Positions 8,501-18,222 of a DNA stretch of 64,000 nt are shown here, piece by piece. The notes beneath the pieces are model-generated. The model did no database searches. It was not told the origin of the DNA and was given only the letters and a program-made list of their open reading frames with translations. The position numbers and the translations under genes are program-made. The stretch is from Aurantiacibacter sp. MUD61 (lineage in GTDB: Bacteria; Pseudomonadota; Alphaproteobacteria; Sphingomonadales; Sphingomonadaceae): assembly GCF_027912455.1 (NCBI RefSeq), contig NZ_CP115446.1, positions 2,379,501-2,443,500 on the forward strand. The letters run 5' to 3'. Position 1 is the first letter of the stretch. Every line of letters begins with the position of its first letter.

Positions 8501-9802
8501 TCAGTCGAAATGCCAGGCGCGTTCGCCGTGGCTGCTGGCGTCGAGGCCTTGCAGTTCCTCGTCCTCGCTCACGCGCATCGGGATGAAGAGGCTTACACCC
8601 ACGGCCAGCACGGCTGTCATGAAGGCGCTGAAGACACAGACGGCAACGATACCGATAGCCTGCACGCCCATCGCCAGAGGAATGTCGACCGCGAAGCTGT
8701 ATCCGGTTCCGCCAAGGCCAGACCAGATAAACAGACCGAGCAGTAGCGTGCCAAGGATGCCCCCAACGCCGTGGACGGCAAATACGTCGAGCGAGTCGTC
8801 AATGCCGAGCTTATTCTTCACCAGCAGGATCGCCTGATAGCAGACGAAAGACCCCGCCGCGCCCATCAATATGGCAGCACCCGGCGCGACATACCCTGCA
8901 GCCGGCGTAATCGTGGCAAGGCCAGCAATCGCGCCGGTCGCAAAGCCAATTGTGGTGGGCTTGCCGAACTTGAACTTCTCGATCAGCAACCATACCAGAG
9001 CGGCGACCGCTGCGGCAAGATGGGTGTTGATGATCGCTGTCGATGCGTCATCGGTCGCCGTAAGCGCACTACCGCCGTTGAAGCCGAACCAGCCAACCCA
9101 CAGCAGCATGGCACCAAGCATGGTAAGCCCCGGTGCGTGGGGAAGCAATTGCGATGAGCCGAAACCCTGCCTCTTTCCGAGCAGCAACACGACCACTAGC
9201 GCGGAAACTCCGGCAGTTGCGTGCACAACGAGGCCACCCGCAAAATCGACCACACCCAGCTGCCCCAGCCAGCCGCCACCCCATATCCAGTGCGCCACGG
9301 GGGCGTAGACCAGAAGGCTCCACAGGCCGGTGAATGCGAGCACCCAGCCAAAGCGCGCACGGTCCACCCACGCTCCGACCATCAGTGCAGGAGTGATCGC
9401 GGCGAACGTCATCTGGAATAGGGCGAAGGTGCTTTCGGGAAGGAGCATTCCCTCACGCAGGATCGTCAGGTCGTTGAGCATCCATTTGCTCGTGCCGCCG
9501 ATCACCGCATTGAAACTCGGCCCAAAGGCGAGTGAGTAGCCGATGACGATCCACAGCACCGAAGCGAGGCCTGCCACGGCGGCAACCTGCAATGCGACCG
9601 ACAGGAAATTTTTCGCGCGCACCAGCCCGCCATAGAATAGCGCGAGACCGGGCAGAGTCATCAATAGGACGAGCGCGCTGGAGACGAGAATCCACGCCGT
9701 ATCGCCCGAATCGTTCTGGGCGATGTTGGTCATGCCGTCCTGCGCCATGGCAGTGTGCGGGATAGCGAGCAGCGCCGCTGCCAGCCCAATCTTGCGAACC
9801 AT
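8501..9802 (-). CDS. amt: Ammonium transporter
   Basis: 433 residues of the Amt/Mep/Rh family, which conduct ammonium across the inner membrane. A signal-peptide-like first segment (MVRKIGLAAALLAIPHTAMA) is followed by about eleven helices. ALFYGGLVRAKN, the VHATAGVSAL segment and AVHGVGGILG near the pore His are recognisable. The C-terminal tail with HGERAWHFD is the cytoplasmic tail that interacts with GlnK/PII in relatives. The ATG at 9802 follows GAGAGGGG and is preferred to upstream in-frame codons, which would add a non-signal extension. No glnK lies beside it, unlike in many bacteria. Confidence 0.95.
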   Translation of the reverse strand: MVRKIGLAAALLAIPHTAMAQDGMTNIAQNDSGDTAWILVSSALVLLMTLPGLALFYGGLVRAKNFLSVALQVAAVAGLASVLWIVIGYSLAFGPSFNAVIGGTSKWMLNDLTILREGMLLPESTFALFQMTFAAITPALMVGAWVDRARFGWVLAFTGLWSLLVYAPVAHWIWGGGWLGQLGVVDFAGGLVVHATAGVSALVVVLLLGKRQGFGSSQLLPHAPGLTMLGAMLLWVGWFGFNGGSALTATDDASTAIINTHLAAAVAALVWLLIEKFKFGKPTTIGFATGAIAGLATITPAAGYVAPGAAILMGAAGSFVCYQAILLVKNKLGIDDSLDVFAVHGVGGILGTLLLGLFIWSGLGGTGYSFAVDIPLAMGVQAIGIVAVCVFSAFMTAVLAVGVSLFIPMRVSEDEELQGLDASSHGERAWHFD

Positions 9803-9934
9803 GAAAACCCCTCTCGATCTGCGCCGCGGCAGGTGACCCTCTATGCAGGGTACATATGACCAATTTGGAAAGAGCCGCAAGAGCGTGCGAGGTAATGGTT
9901 GCCGCGACTCAACGCGCCGCGTTAGACGGACCGC

Positions 9935-10393
9935 ATGCGGTCCCTTCTGTGCGTTCTTTCCTTACTATTCGCTATCCCGGCATCGGCGCAGGACGTCGAA
10001 TTGCCCTATTGGGCAAGCATCAGCGCTGAAGAAGCGAACATGCGCGCCGGTGCGAGCGAGGTCTATCCCATTGAATGGGTGTATGAACGCCCCGGCCTGC
10101 CGGTGAAGGTGATCCGCCTGTATCAGGGCTGGCGCTATATCGAAGAGCCGGACGGAACGCGTGGCTGGATGTTCAGCGGGCTGCTCAGCACACGCCGCAC
10201 GGCAATCGTCACAGGCGACGAGCCCGTGCCGATGCGCGAAGCGGCGACGGATAGTTCTGCGCTGCGATGGAATCTGGAACCTGGTGTAATCGGGGAGCTG
10301 GGCGAGTGCGCATCAGGCTGGTGCATGCTCGATGTCGATGGTCACATGGGCTGGGTGGAGATGGACAATCTTTGGGGCGCTGGCGAACCCTGA
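9935..10393 (+). CDS. Exported SH3-domain protein
   Basis: 152 residues with a clean signal peptide (MRSLLCVLSLLFAIPASAQ). Two bacterial SH3-like units follow: the first holds ANMRAGASEVYPIEWVYE and GWRYIEEPDGTRGWM, the second MREAATDSSALRWNLEPG and GWCMLDVDGHMGWVE. This is the SH3_4/SH3b type usually taken to bind the cell wall or peptides. It is divergent from amt, with a 132-base shared intergenic region in which I see no confident promoter. The call as an exported SH3 protein is firm; the ligand is unknown. Confidence 0.85.
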   Translation: MRSLLCVLSLLFAIPASAQDVELPYWASISAEEANMRAGASEVYPIEWVYERPGLPVKVIRLYQGWRYIEEPDGTRGWMFSGLLSTRRTAIVTGDEPVPMREAATDSSALRWNLEPGVIGELGECASGWCMLDVDGHMGWVEMDNLWGAGEP

Positions 10394-10395
10394 AC

Positions 10396-10427
10396 GAAAA
10401 AGGGCGACCCAAAGGCCGCCCTCATTT
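10396..10427. terminator. Bidirectional terminator between the SH3 and lipoprotein genes
   Basis: AGGGCG (10401-10406) pairs with CGCCCT (10417-10422) across a ten-base loop. Read on the minus strand the stem is followed by TTTTT, and on the plus strand by CATTTT, so it can serve both convergent genes. Confidence 0.65.
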
Positions 10428-10445
10428 TCTGCAGTATGTTTGCGC

Positions 10446-10844
10446 TTATTCGGAACGCGCTCGCGTCGTAGTCTCGCCATCCGGACCAGTCCATTGAACG
10501 TCGCCTTGTGCGTCCGGTTCAGAAATCTGGTAACAGAGCGGGTCGGCGTCCAGAGCACCATCTTCGGTAAAGCACACATCGCCATCAGCAGCTGACCATG
10601 TTCCTGTGCGAACAATTTCGCCATCGATGGAATCGCTATAAATGCCATCCTCAGTCAACGTTGTGGTGAAAGTAGCGCCGTCGCTGCCTTCGCTCGTGTA
10701 AGTGCCTGCCAAAGCAACACCGATGGTTTCGCCTGCCGGTTCAAGGTCGGCAATTTCGGCTTCTACAGGCTCGTCCACGCCTTCATCCGCACAAGCGGCG
10801 AGGGCGAGGGGAAGCGCAGCGGCTGCGGCAATCAGTTTCTTCAT
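10446..10844 (-). CDS. Small lipoprotein of unknown function
   Basis: 132 residues. The signal MKKLIAAAAALPLALAAC ends in a lipobox (LAAC), so the mature N-terminal Cys should be lipidated. The mature part is acidic, with GTYTSEGSDGATFTTTL and TGTWSAADGDVCFTEDG resembling a small beta-sheet domain. One further pair of Cys residues (DVCFTE, PLCYQI) could form a disulphide. A GGAGAG site precedes the ATG at 10844. I do not recognise a family. It lies just downstream of the thiolase gene on the same strand. Confidence 0.7.
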   Translation of the reverse strand: MKKLIAAAAALPLALAACADEGVDEPVEAEIADLEPAGETIGVALAGTYTSEGSDGATFTTTLTEDGIYSDSIDGEIVRTGTWSAADGDVCFTEDGALDADPLCYQISEPDAQGDVQWTGPDGETTTRARSE

Positions 10845-10869
10845 GTAGTCTCTCCGGTATTTATATCGT

Positions 10870-12066
10870 TCAGGCCAGCTCGACAGCGACTGCGGTGGCT
10901 TCACCGCCGCCGATGCAGAGGCTGGCGACGCCGCGCTTCTTGCCCTGCTGCTTGAGCGCGTTGACGAGGGTGACGATGATACGCGTGCCGCTCGCGCCGA
11001 TGGGGTGCCCGAGGGCCGTGCCGCCGCCATTGACGTTGATCTTGTCGTGGTCGATCCCGATGTCCTGCATCGCGAACATGGCGACACACGCGAAGGCTTC
11101 GTTCACTTCCCACAGATCGACATCGTCGACGCTCCAGCCGGTCTGTTCGAGCAGCTTCTGGATAGCGCCGACAGGGGCGATGGTGAATTCCTCGGGCAGC
11201 TGCGCATGGGCGGTCATGCCGACAATCGTGGCGACCGGCGTCTGGCCCTTCTCATCGGCCACGCTCTTGCGCGTTAGAACAAGCGCTGCCGCGCCATCCG
11301 AAATGGAGGAGGACGTTGCCGCGGTGATGGTGCCGTCCTTGGCGAAAGCCGGGCGGAGCTGCGGAATCTTGTCCGGGCGGCCCTTGCTTGGCGCTTCGTC
11401 CGTGTCGACGGTCACGTCGCCGCGACGCGTTGTGAAAGTTACGGGCACGACTTCATCGGCGAAAGCGCCGCTGTCGATGGCCTTGTTTGCGCGCTCCAGC
11501 GAAGCGATCGAATATTCGTCCATCGCTTCACGGGTGAGTTGGTACTTGTCCGCCATCTCCTGCGCGAAAGTGCCCATCGCGCGCCCTTCTTCGTAGGCAT
11601 CTTCCAGCCCGTCGAGGAACATGTGGTCATAGGCCTTGTCATGGCCGATGCGCGCGCCCGAGCGATGTTTCTTCAGCAGGTACGGCGCATTGGTCATGCT
11701 TTCCATGCCGCCCGCAATCACCGTGTCGACGGTTCCGCTGGCGAGCGCTTCTGCGCCCATGATCACCGTCTGCATGCCGCTGCCGCAAACCTTGTTCACG
11801 GTGGTTGCCTGCACGCTCTTGGGAAGGTCGGAAAGGATCGCCACCTGGCGGGCAGGGGCCTGGCCAAGGCCGGCGGGAAGAACGCAGCCCATGTAAATCC
11901 GGTCCACATCATCGCCCGAAACGCCCGCGCGCTCGACTGCGGCCTTCACCGCGTGGGCGCCGAGATCGGTCGCGGCCACATCGGCCAGCGCGCCCTGCAT
12001 CGCGCCCATCGGGGTGCGGGCATAGGAAAGAATGACGATAGGGTCGGATTCGTTGAAAACGGGCAT
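10870..12066 (-). CDS. Acetyl-CoA C-acyltransferase (thiolase)
   Basis: 398 residues, typical of thiolase II, which condenses or cleaves acyl-CoA and acetoacetyl-CoA. The nucleophilic Cys is C94 in VNKVCGSGMQ. NGGGTALGHPIGASG carries the catalytic His, and SLCIGGGEATA carries the second Cys near the C-terminus. The ATG at 12066 gives the usual N-terminus; an upstream in-frame codon would add twelve unconserved residues. It could be a biosynthetic (phaA/atoB type) or degradative enzyme. It is divergent from an aldehyde dehydrogenase with a palindrome between them. Confidence 0.92.
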   Translation of the reverse strand: MPVFNESDPIVILSYARTPMGAMQGALADVAATDLGAHAVKAAVERAGVSGDDVDRIYMGCVLPAGLGQAPARQVAILSDLPKSVQATTVNKVCGSGMQTVIMGAEALASGTVDTVIAGGMESMTNAPYLLKKHRSGARIGHDKAYDHMFLDGLEDAYEEGRAMGTFAQEMADKYQLTREAMDEYSIASLERANKAIDSGAFADEVVPVTFTTRRGDVTVDTDEAPSKGRPDKIPQLRPAFAKDGTITAATSSSISDGAAALVLTRKSVADEKGQTPVATIVGMTAHAQLPEEFTIAPVGAIQKLLEQTGWSVDDVDLWEVNEAFACVAMFAMQDIGIDHDKINVNGGGTALGHPIGASGTRIIVTLVNALKQQGKKRGVASLCIGGGEATAVAVELA

Positions 12067-12120
12067 CTTGGGTAAGCCTTTCAGTCGCGAATGGTGGTTC
12101 AATTTCGCGAGCTATTTAGG

Positions 12121-12133
12121 GTTGCACTGCAAC
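12121..12133. promoter_or_regulatory. Palindrome in the divergent thiolase/aldehyde dehydrogenase promoter region
   Basis: GTTGCA-C-TGCAAC is a perfect inverted repeat with 6-base arms, 55 bases before the thiolase start and 74 before the dehydrogenase start. It is placed where a regulator of both genes could bind. Operator function is inference. Confidence 0.35.
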
Positions 12134-12206
12134 GAATGCAAACGAGGCGCGTTGTAGATACGAATGCGTCATACTGGCGCTAAAGCAACACAAACAGGTG
12201 CAATTC

Positions 12207-13661
12207 ATGTCGCAAGACACGCAATCCAAGAACGCAGACAACACGCAATGGCTCGATCAGATGCTGGATCGCCAGCGCAAGGCCTTCAATGCCGCGCGGC
12301 CAGAAGAGCTTTCCGTACGGCAGGACCGGCTCGACCGGCTGATCGCGCTGCTCGCGGAGAATGACAAAGCGCTCTGCGAAGCCATGAATGAAGATTACGG
12401 CAATCGCAGCGAAGTGCAGAGCATGATCACCGACGTGATGAGTGCGATCACTTTCGCCAAATATTGCAAATCGAATTTGAAAAGCTGGGCCGCGCCGTCG
12501 CGTCGCAGCATGCAATTTCCACTTGGATTGATTGGCGCGAAAGGTGAGGTGCGGTTCGAGCCCAAGGGCGTGATCGGCATCATCAGCCCCTGGAATTTCC
12601 CGATCAATCTCGCTTTCGGTCCGCTGGCGCAGGTTCTCGCTGCTGGCAATCGCGCGATGATCAAACCAAGCGAATTCACGCCAGTGACCAGCAATCTGAT
12701 TGCCGAGCTTGTGGCGCATCATTTTGCGCCTGAAGAGGTCAGCGTAGCAACTGGCGGTGTTGAAGTGGCACAGGCGTTCTCTTCGCTTCCATTCGACCAT
12801 CTGGTGTTTACCGGCTCAACCGAAACGGGCCGCAAAGTGATGCAGGCCGCTGCTGAAAATCTCGTGCCTGTCACGCTGGAACTTGGCGGCAAGAGCCCGA
12901 CGATCATCAGCCGCAGCGCCGATCTGGAGCGCGCCGGATCGCGCATTGTAACGGGCAAGATGATGAACGCCGGGCAGATTTGCCTCGCGCCTGATTACCT
13001 CCTTGTCCCGGAAGAGATGGAAGATGGCGTGATTGCCGCGCTCGAATTGGGAGTGATGGACCAGTATCCGACCCTGCGCGACAATCCGGACTACGCCAAT
13101 GTCATCAATGACAAGCAGTTCGAGCGGCTCCAGAACATGGTTGCCGATGCCCGCGACAAGGGAGCCGAGGTCATCGAGATCAATCCCGCGGATGAAGATT
13201 TCTCCGCCGGCAACCAACGCAAAATGCCGCTGACGGTGATCCGCAATCCGACCGATGACATGCAGGCGATGCAGGAAGAAATCTTCGGCCCGGTCCTTCC
13301 TGTCATCACCTACGGGCAGATCGAAGAAGCGATCGACTTCGTGAATGATCGCGACCGCCCGCTCGGCCTTTACTATTTCGGCGACAATTCGTCGGAGCGG
13401 GAGAAGGTGCTCAGCCAGACGATTTCTGGCGGCGTGACGCTCAATGATGTGGTTTTCCACGTCTCGGCCGAAGACATGCCCTTTGGCGGCATCGGACCGA
13501 GTGGAATAGGCTGCTATCACGGTCTGGAAGGCTTCAAGGAATTCAGCCACGCGCGCAGCGTTTATACCCAGCCCAAAATGGATGTGGCGGGGCTTGGCGG
13601 TCTGAAGCCACCCTATGGCGAGCGGGCAAAGAAGCTGCTCCATTTTATGGCCCGCAAATAG
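12207..13661 (+). CDS. Aldehyde dehydrogenase, coniferyl-aldehyde-dehydrogenase type
   Basis: 484 residues of the NAD(P)-dependent aldehyde dehydrogenase superfamily. Signatures are ISPWNFPIN and the cofactor segment FTGSTETGRKV, the general-base Glu in LELGGKSP (about residue 225), the catalytic Cys at about 259 in NAGQICLAPDY, and EEIFGPVLPV. The NAGQICLAPDY form and the C-terminal PPYG..KKLL tail point to the coniferyl aldehyde dehydrogenase branch, whose members also oxidise fatty aldehydes. The ATG at 12207 is preferred over GTG at 12198, because AGGTG sits at the right distance. Confidence 0.9.
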   Translation: MSQDTQSKNADNTQWLDQMLDRQRKAFNAARPEELSVRQDRLDRLIALLAENDKALCEAMNEDYGNRSEVQSMITDVMSAITFAKYCKSNLKSWAAPSRRSMQFPLGLIGAKGEVRFEPKGVIGIISPWNFPINLAFGPLAQVLAAGNRAMIKPSEFTPVTSNLIAELVAHHFAPEEVSVATGGVEVAQAFSSLPFDHLVFTGSTETGRKVMQAAAENLVPVTLELGGKSPTIISRSADLERAGSRIVTGKMMNAGQICLAPDYLLVPEEMEDGVIAALELGVMDQYPTLRDNPDYANVINDKQFERLQNMVADARDKGAEVIEINPADEDFSAGNQRKMPLTVIRNPTDDMQAMQEEIFGPVLPVITYGQIEEAIDFVNDRDRPLGLYYFGDNSSEREKVLSQTISGGVTLNDVVFHVSAEDMPFGGIGPSGIGCYHGLEGFKEFSHARSVYTQPKMDVAGLGGLKPPYGERAKKLLHFMARK

Positions 13662-13731
13662 GGCGCGGCAGTTAGGATAAGCTGGCGGCGAGGGGTGACA
13701 ACTGGGCAGGGCAGGCGGTATCGCTTTGCTC

Positions 13732-15066
13732 ATGCTTCGCCTGACGATACTCCTCGCCGCCGCTATTTCGACGACATCCTGCGCCTCGCGCATCGAGCTT
13801 CCCGGCAGCGTCCTTCCGCCTGAGCAGGAAGCCGCGGCGGTCGAAGGCATGGGCGCGCCGGAGCCTTGGCGGTCTGTTGACGCCACGACTGGCCAAATCG
13901 CCGATGCAGAGGGGCTCATCCAGCTCGCGGAGGATTTTCCCGATTCTGCATCGGTGAGGCTCCGCTTGCTCGGCAATGCCTATCGCGATGACAGGCCCGA
14001 TGATGTCTTGCAGCATTGGTACTGGCTAATGGATCGCAACTACTCGCTGGGACACCAGACCGTTGTCCAATTGAGCGCGTATCTAGCCAGCAAAGGCGAG
14101 CAGTATACCGAGGGGGTGGGCGATGATCTCCGGATCGCACACGAAGCAACGCTGGATTTGCTGCGAGAGAGCAGTGAACTGATAACCGCTGTCCCCGAAA
14201 CTATTCGATTGCCAGAAGCTGTTTTGCGCAATGAGAGCAACGGGCGCACCCTAGTGACCAGCATCGTATCGCGCGGACTTTTTGTGCAGGATGGCGGGGC
14301 GAATTGGCGTGAAATCGCGATCGCTGATGCAGGAAGCCTTGCCGGCATCGCTCTGGACGAACCGCGCGGGCTCATCTGGATCGGCTCCGGTGTCGTCGAC
14401 CAAACGCCCAATCCGGAAACAGCTTTTCGCGGCATTATCGCGCTCGATCGCATCACTCTGGAAGAACGCCGCCGCGTGCCAGCTCCGGATGGTGTTTCCA
14501 TTTCCGATATTGCGGTAGGGCCTGACGGCACAGTCTACGGAAGCGACCCGGTAGGGGGAGGGGTATACATGGCCGCGCTGGGCGATAACGCGATGCAGAC
14601 CTTCATCGCACCGGGCACTTTCCGCTCTCCGCAGGGAATTGCTGTCCGGCCAGACAACACTGCGCTCTACATCAGCGACTATCGCTATGGCCTTGCCCAA
14701 GTCATGATCCGCAGCCGTGTTGCCTATCGCATGCGCGCGGCCGAGCCGATGCTGCTCGACGGGGTCGATGGACTCTGGCTGCGCGGCAATGAACTGATCG
14801 CGGTGCAGAACGGCCTTGATCCGCAACGGGTCACGGCATTCGAACTGGGACAGGGTATCGGCGTGATAGCCTCGCAGCGCACGCTTGAATACGGGAACCC
14901 CGATTGGAAAGAGACGCTTGGAGGAGCGATTGCGGGGAATTCGCTATACTATATCGGCAGTGGTCAATGGGCCGTTTACGAAGGGGGCGGCGTATTTATC
15001 GAAGGCAGCGTCGTGGAGCCCGCACAGATCCGTCGGCTGCAACTCGTGGAAACTCCCCCCGAATAG
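13732..15066 (+). CDS. Exported protein with a propeller-like (SMP-30/NHL-type) region
   Basis: 444 residues. The N-terminus is a signal peptide; the segment ending TTSC may be a weak lipobox because a small polar residue replaces the usual Leu at -3. Residues about 60-140 are helical, TPR-like (EDFPDSASVRLRLLGNAYRDD). The rest has repeated strands such as GIALDEPRGLIWIGSG, DIAVGPDGTVYGSDP and GIAVRPDNTALYISDYRYG, typical of SMP-30/NHL propellers. Function unknown. The ATG at 13732 is chosen over TTG at 13726. It precedes the complex I operon by about 90 bases. Confidence 0.75.
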   Translation: MLRLTILLAAAISTTSCASRIELPGSVLPPEQEAAAVEGMGAPEPWRSVDATTGQIADAEGLIQLAEDFPDSASVRLRLLGNAYRDDRPDDVLQHWYWLMDRNYSLGHQTVVQLSAYLASKGEQYTEGVGDDLRIAHEATLDLLRESSELITAVPETIRLPEAVLRNESNGRTLVTSIVSRGLFVQDGGANWREIAIADAGSLAGIALDEPRGLIWIGSGVVDQTPNPETAFRGIIALDRITLEERRRVPAPDGVSISDIAVGPDGTVYGSDPVGGGVYMAALGDNAMQTFIAPGTFRSPQGIAVRPDNTALYISDYRYGLAQVMIRSRVAYRMRAAEPMLLDGVDGLWLRGNELIAVQNGLDPQRVTAFELGQGIGVIASQRTLEYGNPDWKETLGGAIAGNSLYYIGSGQWAVYEGGGVFIEGSVVEPAQIRRLQLVETPPE

Positions 15067-15153
15067 GCGGAAATTGGCCTTTCTGCTGCCTTGCATCACG
15101 GCACGTGAACGCTTAGACGCGCCCTCGGAACCTACAGCGAACGCGAGTCCATC

Positions 15154-15528
15154 TTGGTCGACCTATCTCAATACCTGCCGATATTGCTGTTTCTGGCAAT
15201 AGCTTTCGGCCTGTCCGTCCTCTTCGTTTTCCTGCCGATGGGCGTTTCGCGCCTGACAGGAGCGCACAACCCCGATGCTGCCAAGCTGACGGAGTATGAA
15301 TGCGGCTTCCCCGCTTTCGAGGATGCGCGCAGCCAGTTCGACGTGCGCTTTTACCTCGTCGCAATCAGCTTCATCATTTTCGACCTGGAAGCAGCCTTCC
15401 TGTTCCCCTGGGCGGTGAGCTTGGGTGAAACGGGCTGGGCAGGCTGGCTCGCCATGATGACTTTCCTTGGCATCCTCGCCATCGGCCTCGCATATGAATG
15501 GAAGAAGGGAGCTCTGGACTGGGAATGA
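15154..15528 (+). CDS. nuoA: NADH-quinone oxidoreductase subunit A
   Basis: 124 residues with three membrane helices. [24 protein letters not shown] is the conserved loop (only part quoted matters: YECGF with the Cys lining the quinone site region). [15 protein letters not shown] follows. The start is TTG at 15154, with no better in-frame ATG near. The 87 bases upstream probably hold the promoter of the whole operon. The stop overlaps nuoB (ATGA). Confidence 0.95.
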   Translation: MVDLSQYLPILLFLAIAFGLSVLFVFLPMGVSRLTGAHNPDAAKLTEYECGFPAFEDARSQFDVRFYLVAISFIIFDLEAAFLFPWAVSLGETGWAGWLAMMTFLGILAIGLAYEWKKGALDWE

Positions 15529-16145
15529 GCACCGATCCGAATACCGATCCCGCATTTGCCGGGCAGACTTCGCTCAACCCGGCGCTGGATGGCCAGCGTA
15601 TGCGGGACAGCATCACTCCGACTGCCAAGGGCGGCGAAGTGAAGCAGCCCGATACGGACTATTTCAACTCGCTTCAGACCGAAGTGAACGACAAGGGCTT
15701 TCTCGTCACCTCGACCGAGGAACTGTTCCAGTGGGCACGCACCGGCTCTCTGTGGTGGATGACCTTCGGCCTCGCGTGCTGCGCGGTCGAGATGATCCAC
15801 GTCAATATGCCGCGCTACGATATGGAGCGCTTCGGCATCGCCCCGCGCGCGTCGCCGCGCCAGTCCGACGTGATGATCGTCGCCGGGACGCTCTGTAACA
15901 AGATGGCCCCGGCACTGCGCCGCGTTTACGATCAGATGTCCGATCCGAAATATGTGATTTCGATGGGCAGCTGCGCCAATGGCGGCGGCTATTATCACTA
16001 CAGCTACTCTGTGGTGCGCGGCTGCGATCGCATCGTGCCGGTCGATATCTACATTCCGGGCTGCCCGCCGACAGCCGAAGCGCTGCTTTATGGCGTGATG
16101 CAGCTGCAGCGTAAAATCCGCCGCGTGGGGACGATCGAGCGATGA
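15525..16145 (+). CDS. nuoB: NADH-quinone oxidoreductase subunit B (N2 cluster)
   Basis: 206 residues. This subunit holds the terminal 4Fe-4S cluster N2, which passes electrons to quinone. The ligands are visible in GLACCAVEM (tandem Cys), [15 protein letters not shown] (the region's Cys) and IPGCPPT. The N-terminal 60 residues are variable. The ATG at 15525 overlaps the nuoA stop, and earlier in-frame codons lie inside nuoA. Confidence 0.96.
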   Translation: MSTDPNTDPAFAGQTSLNPALDGQRMRDSITPTAKGGEVKQPDTDYFNSLQTEVNDKGFLVTSTEELFQWARTGSLWWMTFGLACCAVEMIHVNMPRYDMERFGIAPRASPRQSDVMIVAGTLCNKMAPALRRVYDQMSDPKYVISMGSCANGGGYYHYSYSVVRGCDRIVPVDIYIPGCPPTAEALLYGVMQLQRKIRRVGTIER

Positions 16146-17011
16146 GCACCGTGTTTCACTCCGCCCCGAAATTCGCTTCTAACGATGGCGTGCTGGAAAC
16201 TCTTTCCACCGCGCTCGGCAGCATGGTGGTGGACACTCTCGAAGCCCACGGTGAGATCATCATCACCGTCGCGCGTGACAGCATCGAGGATGCCTTGCGC
16301 CTGCTGCGCGATGAGCACGCCTACCAGCAGCTCGTCGAGATTGCCGGTGTCGACTATCCGGGCCGGGCAGAGCGGTTCGAAGTGGTTTACATGCTCCTCA
16401 GCCTCACCAAGAACCACCGTGTGATGGTGAAGGTCAGCACCGATGAAGACACGCCGGTGCCAACCGTCACCACGCTGTGGCCTGTCGCCGGTTGGCTCGA
16501 GCGTGAAGTGTTCGACATGTATGGCGTCACTTTCGACGGCAACACCGATCTTCGCCGCATCCTGACCGACTATGGCTTCGAAGGGCATCCCTTCCGCAAG
16601 GACTTCCCGCTGACGGGCTATACCGAACTGCGCTATTCCGAAGAGGAAGGCCGCGTTGTGTATGAGCCGGTCGAGCTGGCGCAGGACTTCCGCACTTTCG
16701 ACTTCACCTCGCCATGGGAGGGCGCGGATTACGTGCTGCCGGGCGACGAAAAGGCCGATGTGCCGCCAGTCGACGATCCCAAGGTTACCGACAGTCCGAA
16801 GGATACGGGTGCAGGCGCCAAGGCGGATGACAAAGCCGCGAAAAAGGTAAGCGCAGGCTCTCCGGCGGAAAAGGACACGGGAAAAAAGGCCGCGGGTGCT
16901 CCCGAGGCAACCGAGGACTCGCCCGATCGTGCCGCCAGCAAGGGCGATGTCGAAGAGACCAAGGGTGCCACCGTGCCCGAAACGAAATTGGATAAGGAGG
17001 ACGACAAGTGA
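16142..17011 (+). CDS. nuoC: NADH-quinone oxidoreductase subunit C with a long disordered tail
   Basis: 289 residues. Residues 1 to about 200 are the conserved subunit, with [24 protein letters not shown] signature and [15 protein letters not shown]. From about residue 202 to the end there is an 85-residue Lys/Ala/Asp/Glu/Pro-rich tail with repeated DDKAAKK- and [12 protein letters not shown] runs. It has no hydrophobic core and is absent from the usual roughly 200-residue NuoC. The tail is probably disordered. ATGA overlap with nuoB and GTGA overlap with nuoD. Confidence 0.95.
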   Translation: MSTVFHSAPKFASNDGVLETLSTALGSMVVDTLEAHGEIIITVARDSIEDALRLLRDEHAYQQLVEIAGVDYPGRAERFEVVYMLLSLTKNHRVMVKVSTDEDTPVPTVTTLWPVAGWLEREVFDMYGVTFDGNTDLRRILTDYGFEGHPFRKDFPLTGYTELRYSEEEGRVVYEPVELAQDFRTFDFTSPWEGADYVLPGDEKADVPPVDDPKVTDSPKDTGAGAKADDKAAKKVSAGSPAEKDTGKKAAGAPEATEDSPDRAASKGDVEETKGATVPETKLDKEDDK

Positions 17012-18222
17012 GCGGCCTCGTAAGAGAAACATCGCCCACCACGGGCGAGTATGAAATCACCAATTACACGATCAATTTCGGCCCCCAGCACCCTGCGGCG
17101 CACGGCGTGCTGCGCATGGTCATGGAGCTCGATGGCGAGATCATCGAGCGTATCGACCCGCATGTCGGCCTGCTCCACCGTGGCACCGAGAAGCTGATCG
17201 AGTACAAGACCTATCTGCAGGCGCTGCCGTATTTCGACCGGCTCGATTATTGCTCCCCGCTCGCGCAGGAGTATTCCTACGTTCTCGCCATCGAAAAGCT
17301 GCTCAATGTCGAAGTGCCCGAGCGTGCGCAGTACCTTCGCGTGCTGTTCGCCGAGCTGACGCGCATCTGCAACCACATGCTCAACATTGGTGCGCATGTG
17401 ATGGATGTGGGCGCGATGACGCCCAACCTGTGGGTATTCGAGCTGCGCGAAGACTGCATGAATTTCTTCGAGCGGGCTTCGGGCGCGCGTATGCATGCTG
17501 CTTGGTTCCGCCCGGGCGGCGTTCACCAGGACGTGCCGCTGAAGCTGCTCACCGATATCGGCGACTGGGTCGACAATCGTCTGCCCGAGCTGTTCGGCGA
17601 CGCGATGAGCCTGGTGCAGGACAACCGCATCTTCAAGCAGCGCAATGTCGATATCGCCGTGGTCTCGAAAGAGGATGCGGTGAAGTGGGGCTTCTCCGGC
17701 CCGATGATCCGCGCTGCCGGCATTCCGTGGGACCTGCGCAAGTCGCAGCCCTATGACGTGTATGACCGCATGGATTTCGAAATTCCGGTCGGCACCAATT
17801 CGGACTGCTATGACCGCTTCATGGTCCGCTGCGAGGAAGTCTACCAGTCCGCGCGCATCATCAAGCAGTGCCTCGCCGAATTGCCCGAAGGCCCGATTGC
17901 GAGCGACAACAAGAAGGTGTCGCCTCCCAAGCGCGGCGAGATGAAGCAATCGATGGAAGCGCTGATCCATCACTTCAAGCTCTACACCGAAGGCTTCCAT
18001 GTGCCTGCCGGCGAAGTCTATGTCGCGACCGAAAGCCCCAAGGGCGAATTCGGTGTGTACCTGGTGGCAGACGGCACGAACAAGCCATACCGCTGCAAGA
18101 TCCGCCCGACCGCATTCTCGCACCTGCAGGCGATGGACTTCATGTCCAAAGGCCACATGCTGCCCGACGCGACCGCCATCCTCGGCGCAATCGACGTGGT
18201 GTTCGGGGAGTGTGACCGGTGA
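17008..18222 (+). CDS. nuoD: NADH-quinone oxidoreductase subunit D (49 kDa, quinone site)
   Basis: 404 residues, standard length. [14 protein letters not shown] with the quinone-site His, [10 protein letters not shown], and the C-terminal DVVFGECDR are hallmark segments. The start is GTG at 17008, with AAGGAGG seven bases upstream inside the nuoC tail. Its stop overlaps a small membrane-protein gene rather than nuoE. Confidence 0.96.
   Translation: MSGLVRETSPTTGEYEITNYTINFGPQHPAAHGVLRMVMELDGEIIERIDPHVGLLHRGTEKLIEYKTYLQALPYFDRLDYCSPLAQEYSYVLAIEKLLNVEVPERAQYLRVLFAELTRICNHMLNIGAHVMDVGAMTPNLWVFELREDCMNFFERASGARMHAAWFRPGGVHQDVPLKLLTDIGDWVDNRLPELFGDAMSLVQDNRIFKQRNVDIAVVSKEDAVKWGFSGPMIRAAGIPWDLRKSQPYDVYDRMDFEIPVGTNSDCYDRFMVRCEEVYQSARIIKQCLAELPEGPIASDNKKVSPPKRGEMKQSMEALIHHFKLYTEGFHVPAGEVYVATESPKGEFGVYLVADGTNKPYRCKIRPTAFSHLQAMDFMSKGHMLPDATAILGAIDVVFGECDR

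Noticed and set aside
9803..9934. Sigma-54-like site upstream of amt (TCGCAC-N4-TTGC on the minus strand)
   Set aside because: The GG doublet of the -24 element is missing and the spacing is one base short.
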